Counted from the stretch's first letter, positions 20,000 through 30,118 are shown. The stretch is DNA of 31,283 bases from Brachionus koreanus (GCA_016987375.1 PJRA01000323.1:260352-291634), one strand, 5' to 3'. Program-made: numbers and translations. Notes: generated by a model from the sequence alone, not told the origin.

Positions 20000-20277
20000 A
20001 TAAAAGAATAATCTAACAAACGACTGTTACCATTTATACATGAGTATCATGAAGACCTTGACTACGTTTTTTGGCCTGACTTAGCGTCTGCTCACTATTC
20101 TATGGTAAGCACAACATGGATGAACGAAAATATAAATTATGTGACCAAAGATATCAACCCACCAAATGTCCCTCAAGCGCGCCAAATCGAAAATTTTTGG
20201 GGTTGTTTGAGTCAAAAAGTAAACGAGGGAGGTTGGCAAGCCTCAACAGAGCAACAGCTGATTAACAGCATTAAATT
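20000..20277 (+). pseudogene. Tc1/mariner-type DDE transposase, C-terminal fragment running into the assembly gap
   Basis: From about 20018 the plus strand reads KRLLPFIHEYHEDLDYVFWP then DLASAHYS, the region of the second catalytic Asp (WPDLAS). It continues to NPPNVPQARQIENFW, with the third acidic residue (Glu of IENFW), and GGWQASTEQQLINSIK. I count 36 residues between that Asp and Glu. A TAA in frame at about 20010 and the absence of the N-terminal helix-turn-helix half show it is degraded or truncated. The frame enters Ns at 20278, so the C-terminus cannot be judged. Transposases of this family cut and paste at TA dinucleotides. Confidence 0.85.
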
Positions 20278-20340
20278 NNNNNNNNNNNNNNNNNNNNNNN
20301 NNNNNNNNNNNNNNNNNNNNNNNNNNNNNNNNNNNNNNNN
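20278..20340. other. Assembly gap, 63 N
   Basis: Unresolved bases directly after the transposase fragment. Coding across it cannot be read. Confidence 1.
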
Positions 20341-20459
20341 TTTTTGTCCATTTACTTATACATCACCCGTTACAAAACATTCTATAAATAAGACCAAAAA
20401 AAAACTGATTTTAATTTTCAAACATTTAAACTTGAATATTATTACAAATAAATAAATTT

Positions 20460-21240
20460 TTGTAAATGGTACATGGAAACAAAAAATATTTTTTTAATTT
20501 TTTAAAAATTTAGTTGTTATTTTTTAAATAATTTTAAATTATTTTTCTTCTAAATATATTTTAATTTAAAATTATTAGATAACACTTGGAGTATTAAGAC
20601 ATCGTCTTCAAACGCATTCAGCAATTGTTCAGACCTCTCTTTACCTGATCTGTTCACTTTCACTTTCTTATTTTATTTTCTTTTTGAATTTTTCTAGCTT
20701 TTAAAGAGAAAATGAGAAATCGATTTGTTAGTTGACTGATGACTAAACACTACATAGCTTAATCATATATAAATAGAATAAAAGTTAAGAAAAAAAACGA
20801 TAAATTTTTTGACAGCTGTTTAATCTTTTTGTTGCCCTAATCAAAATTTAAACATAAAATGCTTTAAAATTAGTCAAAATAAATTAATTAATCTTTTCTA
20901 TTTTTTAATTACCATAACTTCTTGCTTAATAGCGATCAGTTAAGACCTTCTCATTTATTTGAAATTTTACTACATATTTTGTTTCCTTAAAAATCATACG
21001 TAGCTCTACATAAATTATATGTAATGCATGTTCATAGTCATGAAATCAAAGGTATAAATAATGACTCAATTGTTTGAATGAACGATTGGAATAAAATATT
21101 ATTTTTTTATTTTAGCATCTTTGTAATTGTGAAACCTTTTGAGTCATATTACATGTTTAAATAATAAAAAAAAAAAGCATTTTTTTTAAAACGCTATTTT
21201 TCAACTTTAAAATTTATTATAATCTTTTTATGGACTTATT
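20460..21240. other. No gene seen
   Basis: AT-rich DNA without recognisable frames or repeats beyond homopolymer runs. Confidence 0.5.
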
Positions 21241-21243
21241 ACA

Positions 21244-21326
21244 GTTGGCTGAAAGAAAGGACTAAGTTCCATTCCAAACTACCAGGGTTTATAACTCAAA
21301 CTATATTTTTAATAATAATAATAACA
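21244..21326 (+). repeat. Short repeat, family D copy 4
   Basis: TTGGCTGAAAGAAAGGACTA, CATTCCAAACTACC, AGGGTTTATAACTC and an (AAT)n tail. The hairpin is imperfect in this copy. Confidence 0.7.
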
Positions 21327-21850
21327 TGTTTAAATAAACTTTGTTAATTGAATGCTCTTTAAAATGATTTGTCTGATTGTATTTATTTATGTCTGATGAA
21401 AGGTGAAAATGTGCTTAAAGAAAGTAAAATTTAAAAGTAGATAATAGTGATTCAAGTGATAGTAGCAGATTTTAATTTTTTAATTTATTTTAGCAGAATT
21501 TAATAGTGGTGATACCAACACTCAGATAAAGTCAGGTAGACTAGCCATTCTCGATCAAAGTGCTCTGAAACTAACACTAAGCCTAGTAAATAACTTATTT
21601 AATTTATATAATAATTAATATAATAATCAATATTATTTAAAATAACCAAGAGTTACAAGAGAAGAGTCGAACTAGTCGTTGATTGTTTACTAAAAACTAA
21701 AAAGCATAATGGTTTACATCAGACTTGTTTAAAAGTCACAGTTTTATGTCTAAGGCACAAAAAATTAACTCCAAGTTATGATTTTACTTGACTTTAGACT
21801 TGTGACTTAAAAACAAGACTGGTTTACATTTGAAAATTAGTTTAGTATTG

Positions 21851-21906
21851 CTTTATTTTCATTATTTTCAATAAACGCTTTTTAGGCGATGTTAAAAAAA
21901 AAAAAA
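21851..21906 (-). repeat. 3' hairpin, family E copy 2
   Basis: On the minus strand a T-run is followed by AACATCGCCTAAAAAGCGTT, then ATTGAAAATAATG. Same design as the copy at 22990-23050, opposite orientation. Confidence 0.6.
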
Positions 21907-22310
21907 TGAATTAAAGACAAATGCTTGAATCCATTCTAAATAAATTTTGTAAATAGTGTTAATTAAATTTTTTTCTAGTTTAGTTAAATAGTATTCAAGT
22001 TTTCTTTTCTTAATTTCGGTCTAGAAGCCAAAATTTCAATTCATACCTTGGAGGATCACCAGTTCATCGATGGATTTCCACTATAGTTAATGGGACTTCG
22101 TTGGTTCTATAAGTATTTTTCTATAGGTCTCATTTCCTTTATTTTCTAAGCATTCTTTGATGGAGTCAATTATTTCATTCTGATTTGTATTGATAAATAA
22201 AAAAAAAAATTAAGAAAAAGAAAGCAAAATTTTTTCTAATAAAACACGCTTTTGAGGCCACTCTAAAGCTACTCCAATACACTAATTACTAAAATGAATT
22301 AAATGGTTAA

Positions 22311-22430
22311 TTTATTATTATTTATTGACAAAAAACTTGTATAGGCCTCATAGGTCAAAATTTATAAAAAAAAAAAAAATAATTTCAAAATTTAATAAAA
22401 TAAATATAAAAGTAATTAAATTTGACAAAG
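22311..22430 (-). repeat. Short repeat, family F copy 1
   Basis: On the minus strand GACCTATGAGGCC, then TATACAAGTTTTTTGTCAAT and AAATAATAATAAA. A second copy at 30032-30118 shares nearly all of it, including AAATTTAATTACTTTTATAT before the hairpin. Confidence 0.75.
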
Positions 22431-22989
22431 TAATTTAATAAAATACAGTGATGTTACGATTTTTTTATTTTACAACAATTTACTTAAAAAATCAAAAATC
22501 AGAACAAATCACAGTAAGTTTCAATAAAGCCAATTAATTAAGAAATTGTGAGAGAAAGCAGCTTAAATTACCACTGTATTTTTTTAAGCAAAGCTTATCA
22601 TTCACAATATTTGTTTAGTATAAGATTGATGACAGCTTTAATTAGATTGATTTCTAAAAATATTCGCTCTTAAGCCAAACGTTTAAGTTAGATAAAATAG
22701 CTTAACTGTTTAAGTCGATTTTGCTTAAATAATTCAAACACAAAGCTAAAAGTCTGGTTATAAATACGAATTAAAAAATTGCGTTTTTCAGGAAGAAGCA
22801 ACAAACATTTCAGATAGAAATAATTTGAGACGAAATAGCCCATTATACTTAAATTTTTTATCCTAACTAATAAATTTCAAGTCATTGTTTTATTTAAAAA
22901 AAAAAAAAAAACATGATTAACATTATTTACACAATTTATTTATTTATTTAGAACTATTTCAAAAACTTGTCTTTTTTTATTTTATTTTT

Positions 22990-23050
22990 TTTTACATCGC
23001 CTTAAAGGCGTTCATTGAAATAAGTTAAATTAAATTAAATAAAAAAAAAA
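22990..23050 (+). repeat. 3' hairpin, family E copy 3
   Basis: A T-run is followed by ACATCGCCTTAAAGGCGTTC (stem CGCCTT/AAGGCG), ATTGAAATAAG and a (TTAAA)n tail. Confidence 0.65.
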
Positions 23051-24830
23051 GTAATTTTTTTGATTAAAAATTAGATATTTAAAATGTATTTGAGATTGAA
23101 AAATCTGCATTCCTTCCAAGTTATACCTTTAATTATTTTAATCTAACTAATAAATGTTAGAGACTACACACTGGGTCGAATTAATGAAACATCTAATAAA
23201 CTTTGTTATTTAAAATATTTAAATTAAATTTTTGGTTCAAAATAAGCTTGACTTAAGAAAACAGCTTGGCTAAAGAATAAGTTGAATGTTAAGACAAGCT
23301 TATTTGCTCAGGCTAGTGCCAGTGTCATCCAAAGATAAAAATTACTTACACGAATCTATTCGAATGCGTCATTTTATTGCAATTTTATGTAATTAATTTT
23401 TTTTTAATCTAAAATAAAATATTTTAATTAATTTTTTTGACTCTATGAAAGAGAATCAATTGTCATTTAAATTCCTACTTCCTAATATTGTTTTGCTTTT
23501 AGAACAGCTATTGAGAAAGCCATCTAACAATTCATTCTAGCATAAAAAAATATGCGTTCTCCAAATGAATCACTTTCAAATCATATCGCTTTAAAAATTA
23601 TGATTTTATTTATGATCTTTGAAGAGAATTATAAATTTATTTCGAGCTTCAATTGATAAGAAAATTAATAAAGTCAATTTTATCTATACCTTTAGTTTTT
23701 TTTTTATTTCAGCGAAGCTTAAATTGCACAATAAATCTTGGACCGATTTTATCAGAGCGTAAAATTGATTAGCTCTTTTTGACAAAAAATTACTGTAGCT
23801 AATCGAATAATAACTAAATTATAAATTTTAATTTCTCCTCTTTTTTTATAAGACCTAATTTTAATTTTCTTAACAAAAAATAAAGATAAATAATCAAGTT
23901 CAAAGCTTAGTTAATTTGAAATTAGCAACAACAACAACAACTACTACTACGACAAAATAATATTTTTTGGTCTGAATTGCTAGAACGGTTGTTTAGCAAT
24001 CGAATGACCTAGAAAAAAAATTTTCAATGACCCTTGAGATTCAATTTAACTTAAATTTTAAATAAAAAAATGAAAAAAATACTTTCTAGTTTATTGATAA
24101 CTCTGACCGGGTTGTTTCGATGACATCTATTATAATCACTTGCCAAAGGCTTAATACTTAATCTATCTAATTAATAGTTAAAAATTAATTGAACATAAAG
24201 CTTTTAATTAGACACGTCATTCAAGAGGTGTATGCTCTGCGAAAATCTAGAAAAATAAAACAGTCTTTATGCAAATTGAATATTATTCAAGTAGAAATTG
24301 CACTAAATTAACAATCAGCAAAATATTTATGAGTTAATTTAGAAATTAACATTTTTAAATTGAAAAATTTTTTAAATTAATTTTTATTTAGAAAAAAAAT
24401 TCAGTTTTTTTTTTTGTTCAGTGTTAGAGTGAGCTCTTTCATAATAAATTTTTTTTTAAGTAAAAAAATATAAATCTAATAATGAAATTTAGTTCAAAAG
24501 CATATTTATTTAACTTAATATTTTATATCCACAAAATTTGACGCTTATCAAACAAATGTCATTAAACAAAATTGTTTACTTTATTTATGTCGTGAAAAAC
24601 TAGCAAATAGTAATTTGATGAAAAAAAAATTTAATTTCTTTTACACAATTATCTAAAGAAGTTATTAAAAGTTTTGAAAATTTTTCTAGTAATCTTTATT
24701 AAAAAATTAAACTTAATTTTTTTTATAAAAAAAAGAAAATAGCCAAAATGGAATCTGTGAATCGATTAAATATTATCTAGATAATTTTAGAGAAAGAAAT
24801 AAAATCCACATACAATGATAAAACCCTGAA
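23051..24830. other. No gene seen; (CAA)n/(CTA)n microsatellite
   Basis: AT-rich sequence. AACAACAACAACAA followed by CTACTACTAC lies at about 23926-23950. No protein-like frame was found. Confidence 0.5.
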
Positions 24831-24833
24831 GTA

Positions 24834-25907
24834 TTGATAGAAATTAGGCATTGTGAAATTTCATACAAAACTTCCAATGCAAAAAGTAAAAAATCTGGTT
24901 TTACATTAAGGTGGATTAAGTCGTTCTTAATAAATAGAAAACAAAGAGTTGTATTGGAAAATTATGTCTCAGATTGGGCAGATGTAACAAGTGGTGTACC
25001 ACAGGGTTCTGTTCTAGGACCGACTTTATTTAATATATTTATCAATAATTTAAGTAAGGACTTGTCAAGTAAATGTGAAAAATATACTGATGATACAAAA
25101 ATTTTTGATTTAGTAACAAACAAATTAGAAGTAAAATCATTACAAGAAGATTTAAATAAAATAACAGAATGGTCAAATAAATGGTTAATTAAATTAAATT
25201 TTAATAAATGTAAAGTAATGCATGTTGGTAAGAACAATAACGAATTCAAATATTATTTAACTGATAATGACAAACAAATTGAAGGGACCAAAACAAACTT
25301 AGAAAAAGATTTAGGAATCCTTATTAAAAATAACCTGATATTTGATGATCAGTGTATAACAGCTGCTAATAAAAGTAACAGAATGCTTAGTATATTGAAG
25401 AAAACTTTTAAAACACGTGAAACTGCTATATGGAAAAGATTATATACTTGTTATATCAGACCAAACCTTGAATATGCTATACCTGTATGGGCACCATATT
25501 TATCAAAAGATATAAAAATATTAGAAGATATACAACACAGGTTTACTAAAATACCTAAATTAACTCGATATTTAAATTATGAAGAAAGATGTATGAATAT
25601 GGGTTTAACCAACCTAAAATTGAGACGCATTAGAGGTGATTTAATCCGGAAATATGAAGAACTACATAAAATGGACTGTATAAACTGGTACAGCTAGCCT
25701 TTGGCGTCTAATAGAAAAGATAGACAGCATAATTACATCAAAGAATTAGTAAAATCAAATCAACAACGATCCAATGTTTTCAATAATAGAATTGTCAATA
25801 TATGGAACAATTTACCATGTGAATTAAAAAACGCAGAATCACATAATTCATTCAAAAATGCTTTTGATAAAAATAATGTTCTAACTGCCTTAGCTAATTT
25901 TAATTAG
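24834..25907 (+). pseudogene. CR1-like LINE reverse transcriptase, 5'-truncated, one internal stop
   Basis: One frame runs from an upstream TAA to TAG at 25905-25907, interrupted only by TAG at 25695-25697. It starts inside the reverse transcriptase: [26 protein letters not shown] (residues 54-63), then KYTDDTKIF, the catalytic box. The box is YTDD, not the usual [FY]ADD; both Asp are present. Then come thumb and connector blocks typical of CR1-like elements: KCKVMHVGKNN, EKDLGILI, CYIRPNLEYAIPVWAP, KDIKILEDIQHRF, LRRIRGDLI, and after the stop RIVNIWNNLPCELKNAESHN. No ATG, endonuclease or N-terminal part exists. With a single stop and no frameshift it is the youngest-looking LINE copy in the window. 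Confidence 0.92.
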
Positions 25908-26431
25908 CAACGTGTTTTTTATGACACTGCAGTTCATTTACCTATTACCTATAAAGATATTTTTTGAACATGATCATTTTAGTTTGGTCATTAATTTCAA
26001 TATGCCTCTGTTTCGATAGTGTTATTGTTCCAAATTGATGACATCAGCAAGATTCTTATAAAATGAACATTCAAGTTCAAGTTTAAAACATAACTTAATT
26101 TTCTATATAAGTTTTAAATTGAAAACAAATTATTAAGAACATTATTATTCCATTCCAAAAATCTCTTTATCGATTGAAATTAGTCTTGCAGCTGTTTTGC
26201 CTTTTTTAATATTCTTAATAAAATAAATTAATTAGAGTAGAAATTCTTTTAAATTGATAATTTTTGTTGCTTAAGGAATCTGGTAAATTATTTAAATTTA
26301 AAAAGTTGTTGCTTTTTTTCCTGTGTAAATTCTGATAAAAAAATTAAAGAAAATATTTTTCTTCAATAACAAAAGTATTTGTTTATTATGAAAGAAAAAA
26401 CCTTAAATCGATTTAAAATAGTAAACTTTTT
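25908..26431. other. LINE 3' flank and intergenic DNA
   Basis: AT-rich; no frame. The sequence AACATGATCATTTT at about 25967 recurs inverted at about 789 and 12573. Confidence 0.4.
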
Positions 26432-27111
26432 TCAGTAAAAATATCTTGGATGATGAAATGTTTTAAGTATGCTGACAATTAAACTTTGATTGTTGATCAA
26501 TTTGCTTTGTTCATCATTCAATTTATGCTTGTCTAAACGAAGAACTAGTTTCAAATCATCTTCGTCAAACACGTAGCCAAATTGTTTTTTAGTCGGATTA
26601 AATGAAACTAGTCTACGAGTTGTGTCCACTTCTCTCCAAATATTGGTAGGCAGATCACATACAAGCTTTTTTCCATTAACCATCGAATTATTCCCTTCCT
26701 GGTTTTGGTCGATTTCTGTGTTTTTGATTGAAACCAATTTTTTGTTCAAGTTCAAATAGACAGGCTTTGAGCAATTAAAGACAATGTATCTAGTTCCATC
26801 ATTGACAATTACTCCGGACGTAAATCCTAAGAAATTATTTACATTAAAGATATTAGAAGTAAAATTAGAAAATTCAAACTGAATTTGCGTTTTTCGAGTT
26901 TGGCCACTCGATCTAAATGGCTCTGAGTTGCTTGACTTACGTTCCTAATAAAGTTTTGCTCTTGTTTTTTAATTTTTGAGCTTTCATCCGACTCTAGTTT
27001 CAAGTTTTTATATTTATAGTTGATCTCAGAGGGCTCTTTAATATTTTCGCACCAAATTAGCTCATTTAAAATTAAAATTAAAAATGAAAGACGAATTATT
27101 TTTTCAATCAT
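26432..27111 (-). CDS. Secreted protein of unknown function, two exons (205 residues)
   Basis: Exon 1 is 26941-27111 (57 codons, ATG 27111-27109) and exon 2 is 26432-26878 (148 codons plus TGA). They join in phase 0 over a 62-nt intron with donor GTAAGT and acceptor ATTCAG. Residues 1-21 (MIEKIIRLSFLILILNELIW, then C) form a signal peptide. A charged linker (LESDESSKIKKQEQ) follows, then a probably folded domain from about residue 75: GFTSGVIVNDGTRYIVFNC, NGKKLVCDLPTNIWREVDTT, RRLVSFNPTKKQFGYVFDED. Two cysteines (93 and 131) could form one disulfide, and NFT, NCS, NNS and NQS are glycosylation sequons. The joined frame has no stops, and both splice signals are canonical, so the structure is credible. 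I recognise no family. It may be extracellular; the EGF-like gene 1.1 kb upstream on the same strand is also secreted. Confidence 0.8.
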
Positions 27112-27483
27112 TTTTTTGTTGCTGAAAAATTTAAATTTTAGAAAAAATTTAGTAAAAATTTTATTCAATTTGATCACATTGCTTAATTCAATAAAAAATA
27201 TAATTTAATTTTTTTTTGTTTTTGGCTAGTAGTTAATTTCAAAAAATTATCATAAGGAGAAAACACATATTCTATTTTGGTTTCCTCTTCTCAATAATAC
27301 ACTAAAAACACTAAAAATAATTTACCAAGAATTTTGATTATTCTTTTCAATAAAAAAAGTAAATTTTTTGTCTTTAGTTTCCACTAAAGTGTACAAGCAT
27401 TGTAAACCGAAAGAGTTGCAGTATCTATTTACTAAGTAACTGAAATATAGCCATTTTTAAAATATTTCATATTTTTGAATTTA

Positions 27484-27975
27484 GCCTGTTATGGTTTGGA
27501 TAGACCATACAGAAAAAAGACCAACGAAGCCATATTTAGTAGAGCAAGGCATATCTATATTACAAATTCCTTAAAACAATAATTAAATATTTTGTTTTTA
27601 GATGAAACAAAAGACTCCAAATACTACCAACGTAGAATTTTACCTTTTGCGAAACGAAAAGGTGAAAGAATTTTTGGAACTAATAAATGGGTCTATCAAT
27701 AAGATGGCGCAAAACCTCACACAGCTAAGACGACACAAAGATGATGTGAAAACAACTTTCACAAATTTATAAAAAATAGTAATTGGCCTCCTAATTCGCC
27801 TGATTTGAATCCGTTTGATTATTTTTTTTTGGAACTCTTGTGTCACAAAATGAGACAGAAAAAGTTTGAAGAAATTAAACGTGATATAGATCGAGTATCT
27901 ATGGAACACGTAAAAATGCTGTGAATACAAAAAGAGTAAGAGATGTCGAAGAAGCTAAAGGGGCCTATTGCCATT
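27484..27975 (+). pseudogene. Dead mariner-like transposase
   Basis: The plus strand reads PVMVWIDHTEKRPTKPYLVE then QGISI, the mariner block after the first catalytic Asp. An interruption of about 50 nt with a stop follows. It resumes YYQRRILPFAKRKGERIFG then WVYQ, stop, DGAKPHTAKTTQ, which carries the second catalytic Asp. Then NSNWPPNSPDLNPFDYFF carries a third acidic residue, Asp. I count about 37 residues between the two Asp, so the pattern looks like DD37D, but stops lie within the counted stretch. Several stops and the missing N-terminal half make it inactive. It sits between the two secreted-protein genes, on the opposite strand. Confidence 0.85.
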
Positions 27976-28227
27976 AATAATTTAAATAACAAAATTTAAA
28001 TAAAAATAAATTTAAATTTTTTTTTTTTCATCGAGTTGTTGTACCACTATTAAGTATTATATATTATTTTATAGCTTAGGAATTAAGCTTTTGAACGATA
28101 TACTTTTTATACTAAATTTATTTTAAAAACGTTGAAATATTCATCTATTAAAAGGAACTTAATCAGAATAAAAATTTTAATTTTTTACATTTATTTTTCT
28201 TCTAATTTAAAAACATAAATTTTTGAT

Positions 28228-28662
28228 TTATTGAGAAAATTTTTCGAATTTTTTGAGCCTGTGTCTATCACAATAAAGTCCAGTAAAATTGTTATAACAT
28301 TCACATCTAAAAATGTATTGTTCATTTTGAATGCAGATTCCGTTACCATAACAAGAGCCATCTCCGCAGATTTTTCTTTCTTTTGAATTAATTTCACAAT
28401 TTAGACCAACAAAGCCAGATGGACAAAGACAAAAATAGTTGTACGATGAGCCGTAACATGTTGCTCCATTTAAACATGGATGTTTCCAGCATTGATTTTC
28501 AATACTTATGTTTTTAATGCTTAACAAACGACTGTTTAAAACTTGAGGATTTATTTTTGAGGCTCTTAAATTAAGTGCATAACTGGTGGCTGTTGATTTC
28601 ATCTCGCATAAAACGACACTCGTCCAAATAATATAAATAAGAAAAAATATTCCAATTTTCAT
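28228..28662 (-). CDS. Secreted protein with two EGF-like domains (144 residues)
   Basis: ATG at 28662-28660, TAA at the end. Residues 1-19 (MKIGIFFLIYIIWTSVVLC) form a signal peptide. A linker without features (20-57) is followed by two EGF-like domains. In the first, cysteines are at 58, 63, 69, 78, 80 and 89, with the CLCPSGFVGLNCE ending typical of the fold. In the second they are at 99, 104, 110, 120, 122 and 131, ending CECYNNFTGLYCD. All twelve cysteines fit the 1-3, 2-4, 5-6 pairing of EGF domains. Neither domain has the Asp/Asn signature of calcium-binding EGF domains. NIS at 51 and NFT in domain 2 could be glycosylated. A short basic tail ends the protein. There is no transmembrane segment, so it is probably a small extracellular ligand or matrix protein. 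It is a single exon. Confidence 0.85.
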   Translation of the reverse strand: MKIGIFFLIYIIWTSVVLCEMKSTATSYALNLRASKINPQVLNSRLLSIKNISIENQCWKHPCLNGATCYGSSYNYFCLCPSGFVGLNCEINSKERKICGDGSCYGNGICIQNEQYIFRCECYNNFTGLYCDRHRLKKFEKFSQ

Positions 28663-28697
28663 AATGATTAATGTCTATTTTTGAATATCAAAATTAG

Positions 28698-28718
28698 ATA
28701 TATATATATATATATACC
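28698..28718. repeat. (TA)n microsatellite upstream of the EGF-like gene
   Basis: About ten TA repeats lie 36 nt upstream of the ATG on the minus strand. It could supply a TATA-like element but is also an ordinary simple repeat. Confidence 0.6.
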
Positions 28719-28719
28719 A

Positions 28720-29485
28720 GATTAATTGTTGTTTAGGAAAATCAAGCTTTAAATATCATAAGAATTAAATATTAATAACCTATTCGAAATTTTTTCAAAG
28801 GATTTAATAGTTGCTCTCGGATTACTAATCAAATATATCAACCCATTCAATTTATTTATCATTTAACATATATACTGAGTATTTTTTTATCTACATACTT
28901 TATTCATTTTTTTTTGGCTATTAGCAAAACTAGAAGCAAATAATTTTTTATCAAATTAATTCAATGAATTCTTCCTCGTTTTTAAATATGAACACAATCT
29001 ATTTAATTAGTATAAATTTCAAAAAAAAAAATTTCATTATAAAAATAAAATAACCTCATCCATATTCAAATATCTTATCGTCTTGTTATAATATCTGCAA
29101 GAACTCTTTTATATGAAAATTTTAAAAATTAATTCTCATTATTTTAAAATAGACTATTAAAATTGAATAAGTAATTCCAATTTTAAAATTTTTTAAAAAA
29201 AGTTTTTTTCAAAATTTGCAATGCCTCGGTTTTTCATTTTTAATAACAATATTTTTTAAATGCAATATTAGTAATAATTGAACATTACTTTCTCATTCAG
29301 TTTTATGAAGGGACTTGAGTTAATCGAAAAGATAGCAATCTCGTCTTTCTGATTTATTTTTGTTTTATAGCCAAATGTTTTCTCAAATTCATCGAGTGGA
29401 ATTCTTTCGCCAATTTATGTTTTTTTGTATGCCCAAAGCGGTGTATCCTCCTTTTCTATTTAGCCGATCTGATCTGATGATTTAA
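28720..29485. other. No gene seen
   Basis: AT-rich upstream DNA. A small G+C-richer patch at about 29370-29470 has frames interrupted by stops on both strands. Confidence 0.45.
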
Positions 29486-29489
29486 TTAA

Positions 29490-29718
29490 CACTCAAAAAC
29501 CGGATGACTTTTTTGACCCTTTTATTTTAATCTTTTTTAATACTTTTTTTCAATGAAAATAAAATTATTTTATAGAAAAAATTAAATAATTTTATAATAT
29601 TTTTGATTTAAGATATGATTGGAAAAAAAATTATAAAAAAATGATTAAATTTATTGAATAAAAAACAAATAAAGGAAGTTACAAAAGGGGTTCAAAAGAC
29701 CCCTCCGGTTTTTGAGTG
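29490..29718. mobile_element. MITE with TTAA target site, copy 3 (229 bp)
   Basis: TTAA at 29486-29489, then CACTCAAAAACCGGATGACT; the far end in reverse is CACTCAAAAACCGGAGGGGT, followed by TTAA at 29719-29722. The terminal 15 bases are identical and the TTAA duplication is intact, making this the best-preserved copy. The interior is AT-rich and non-coding. Confidence 0.85.
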
Positions 29719-29774
29719 TTAATTTAAAAATTGCTTGATTCGCTGAAGATTATTTATTATTAGAAAAATAAATT

Positions 29775-29850
29775 TGGGAATTTCTCGGGACTTGCCCGAA
29801 CGGCAAAAGCCTTCTTTTCAGTCCCCTTGCTAATGTTTGTTATTTAGTTT
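29775..29850 (-). repeat. Short coding-like repeat, copy 2 (LKRR segment)
   Basis: On the minus strand TLARGLKRRLLPFGQVPRNS, related to the copy at 12450-12510. The patch is much richer in G+C than its surroundings. The family is not recognised. Confidence 0.4.
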
Positions 29851-30031
29851 ATAAACAAAATTTAAGTTAGAGTAATTTAGAAGTGTTTGAAAAATTAAGA
29901 TTAAAGATTAATGATTTTACTAGTTATACAATTTACGCTTTCGCTGAAGAAAGGCTATTAATTTCACATTGAATTTGTTGATTAAATCTTGGTTAAATGC
30001 TGATTCAGTTCTTTGTATGGTTTTATAATTA

Positions 30032-30118
30032 GTTATTATTATTATTTATTGACAAAAAACTTGTATAGACCTCATAGGTCAAAATTAAATAAAATAAATA
30101 TAAAAGTAATTAAATTTG
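30032..30118 (-). repeat. Short repeat, family F copy 2
   Basis: On the minus strand a perfect GACCTATGAGGTC hairpin, then TATACAAGTTTTTTGTCAAT and AAATAATAATAATAA. Near-identical to the copy at 22311-22430. Confidence 0.75.

Noticed and set aside
22020..22150. G+C-richer patch with a possible minus-strand exon before a GTATGA donor
   Set aside because: All frames contain stops within the patch and no acceptor or family match could be found.
24962..25249. Minus-strand open frame
   Set aside because: Shadow of the LINE reverse transcriptase on the plus strand.
26839..26940. Continuation of the secreted gene's first exon in frame (VSQATQSHLDRVAKLEKRKF)
   Set aside because: A canonical GTAAGT lies at its start and the 62-nt intron restores a long open frame, so this reading is intronic or past the splice.
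27640..27930. Minus-strand 96-codon frame
   Set aside because: Shadow of the mariner relic, whose plus-strand reading has recognisable transposase motifs.
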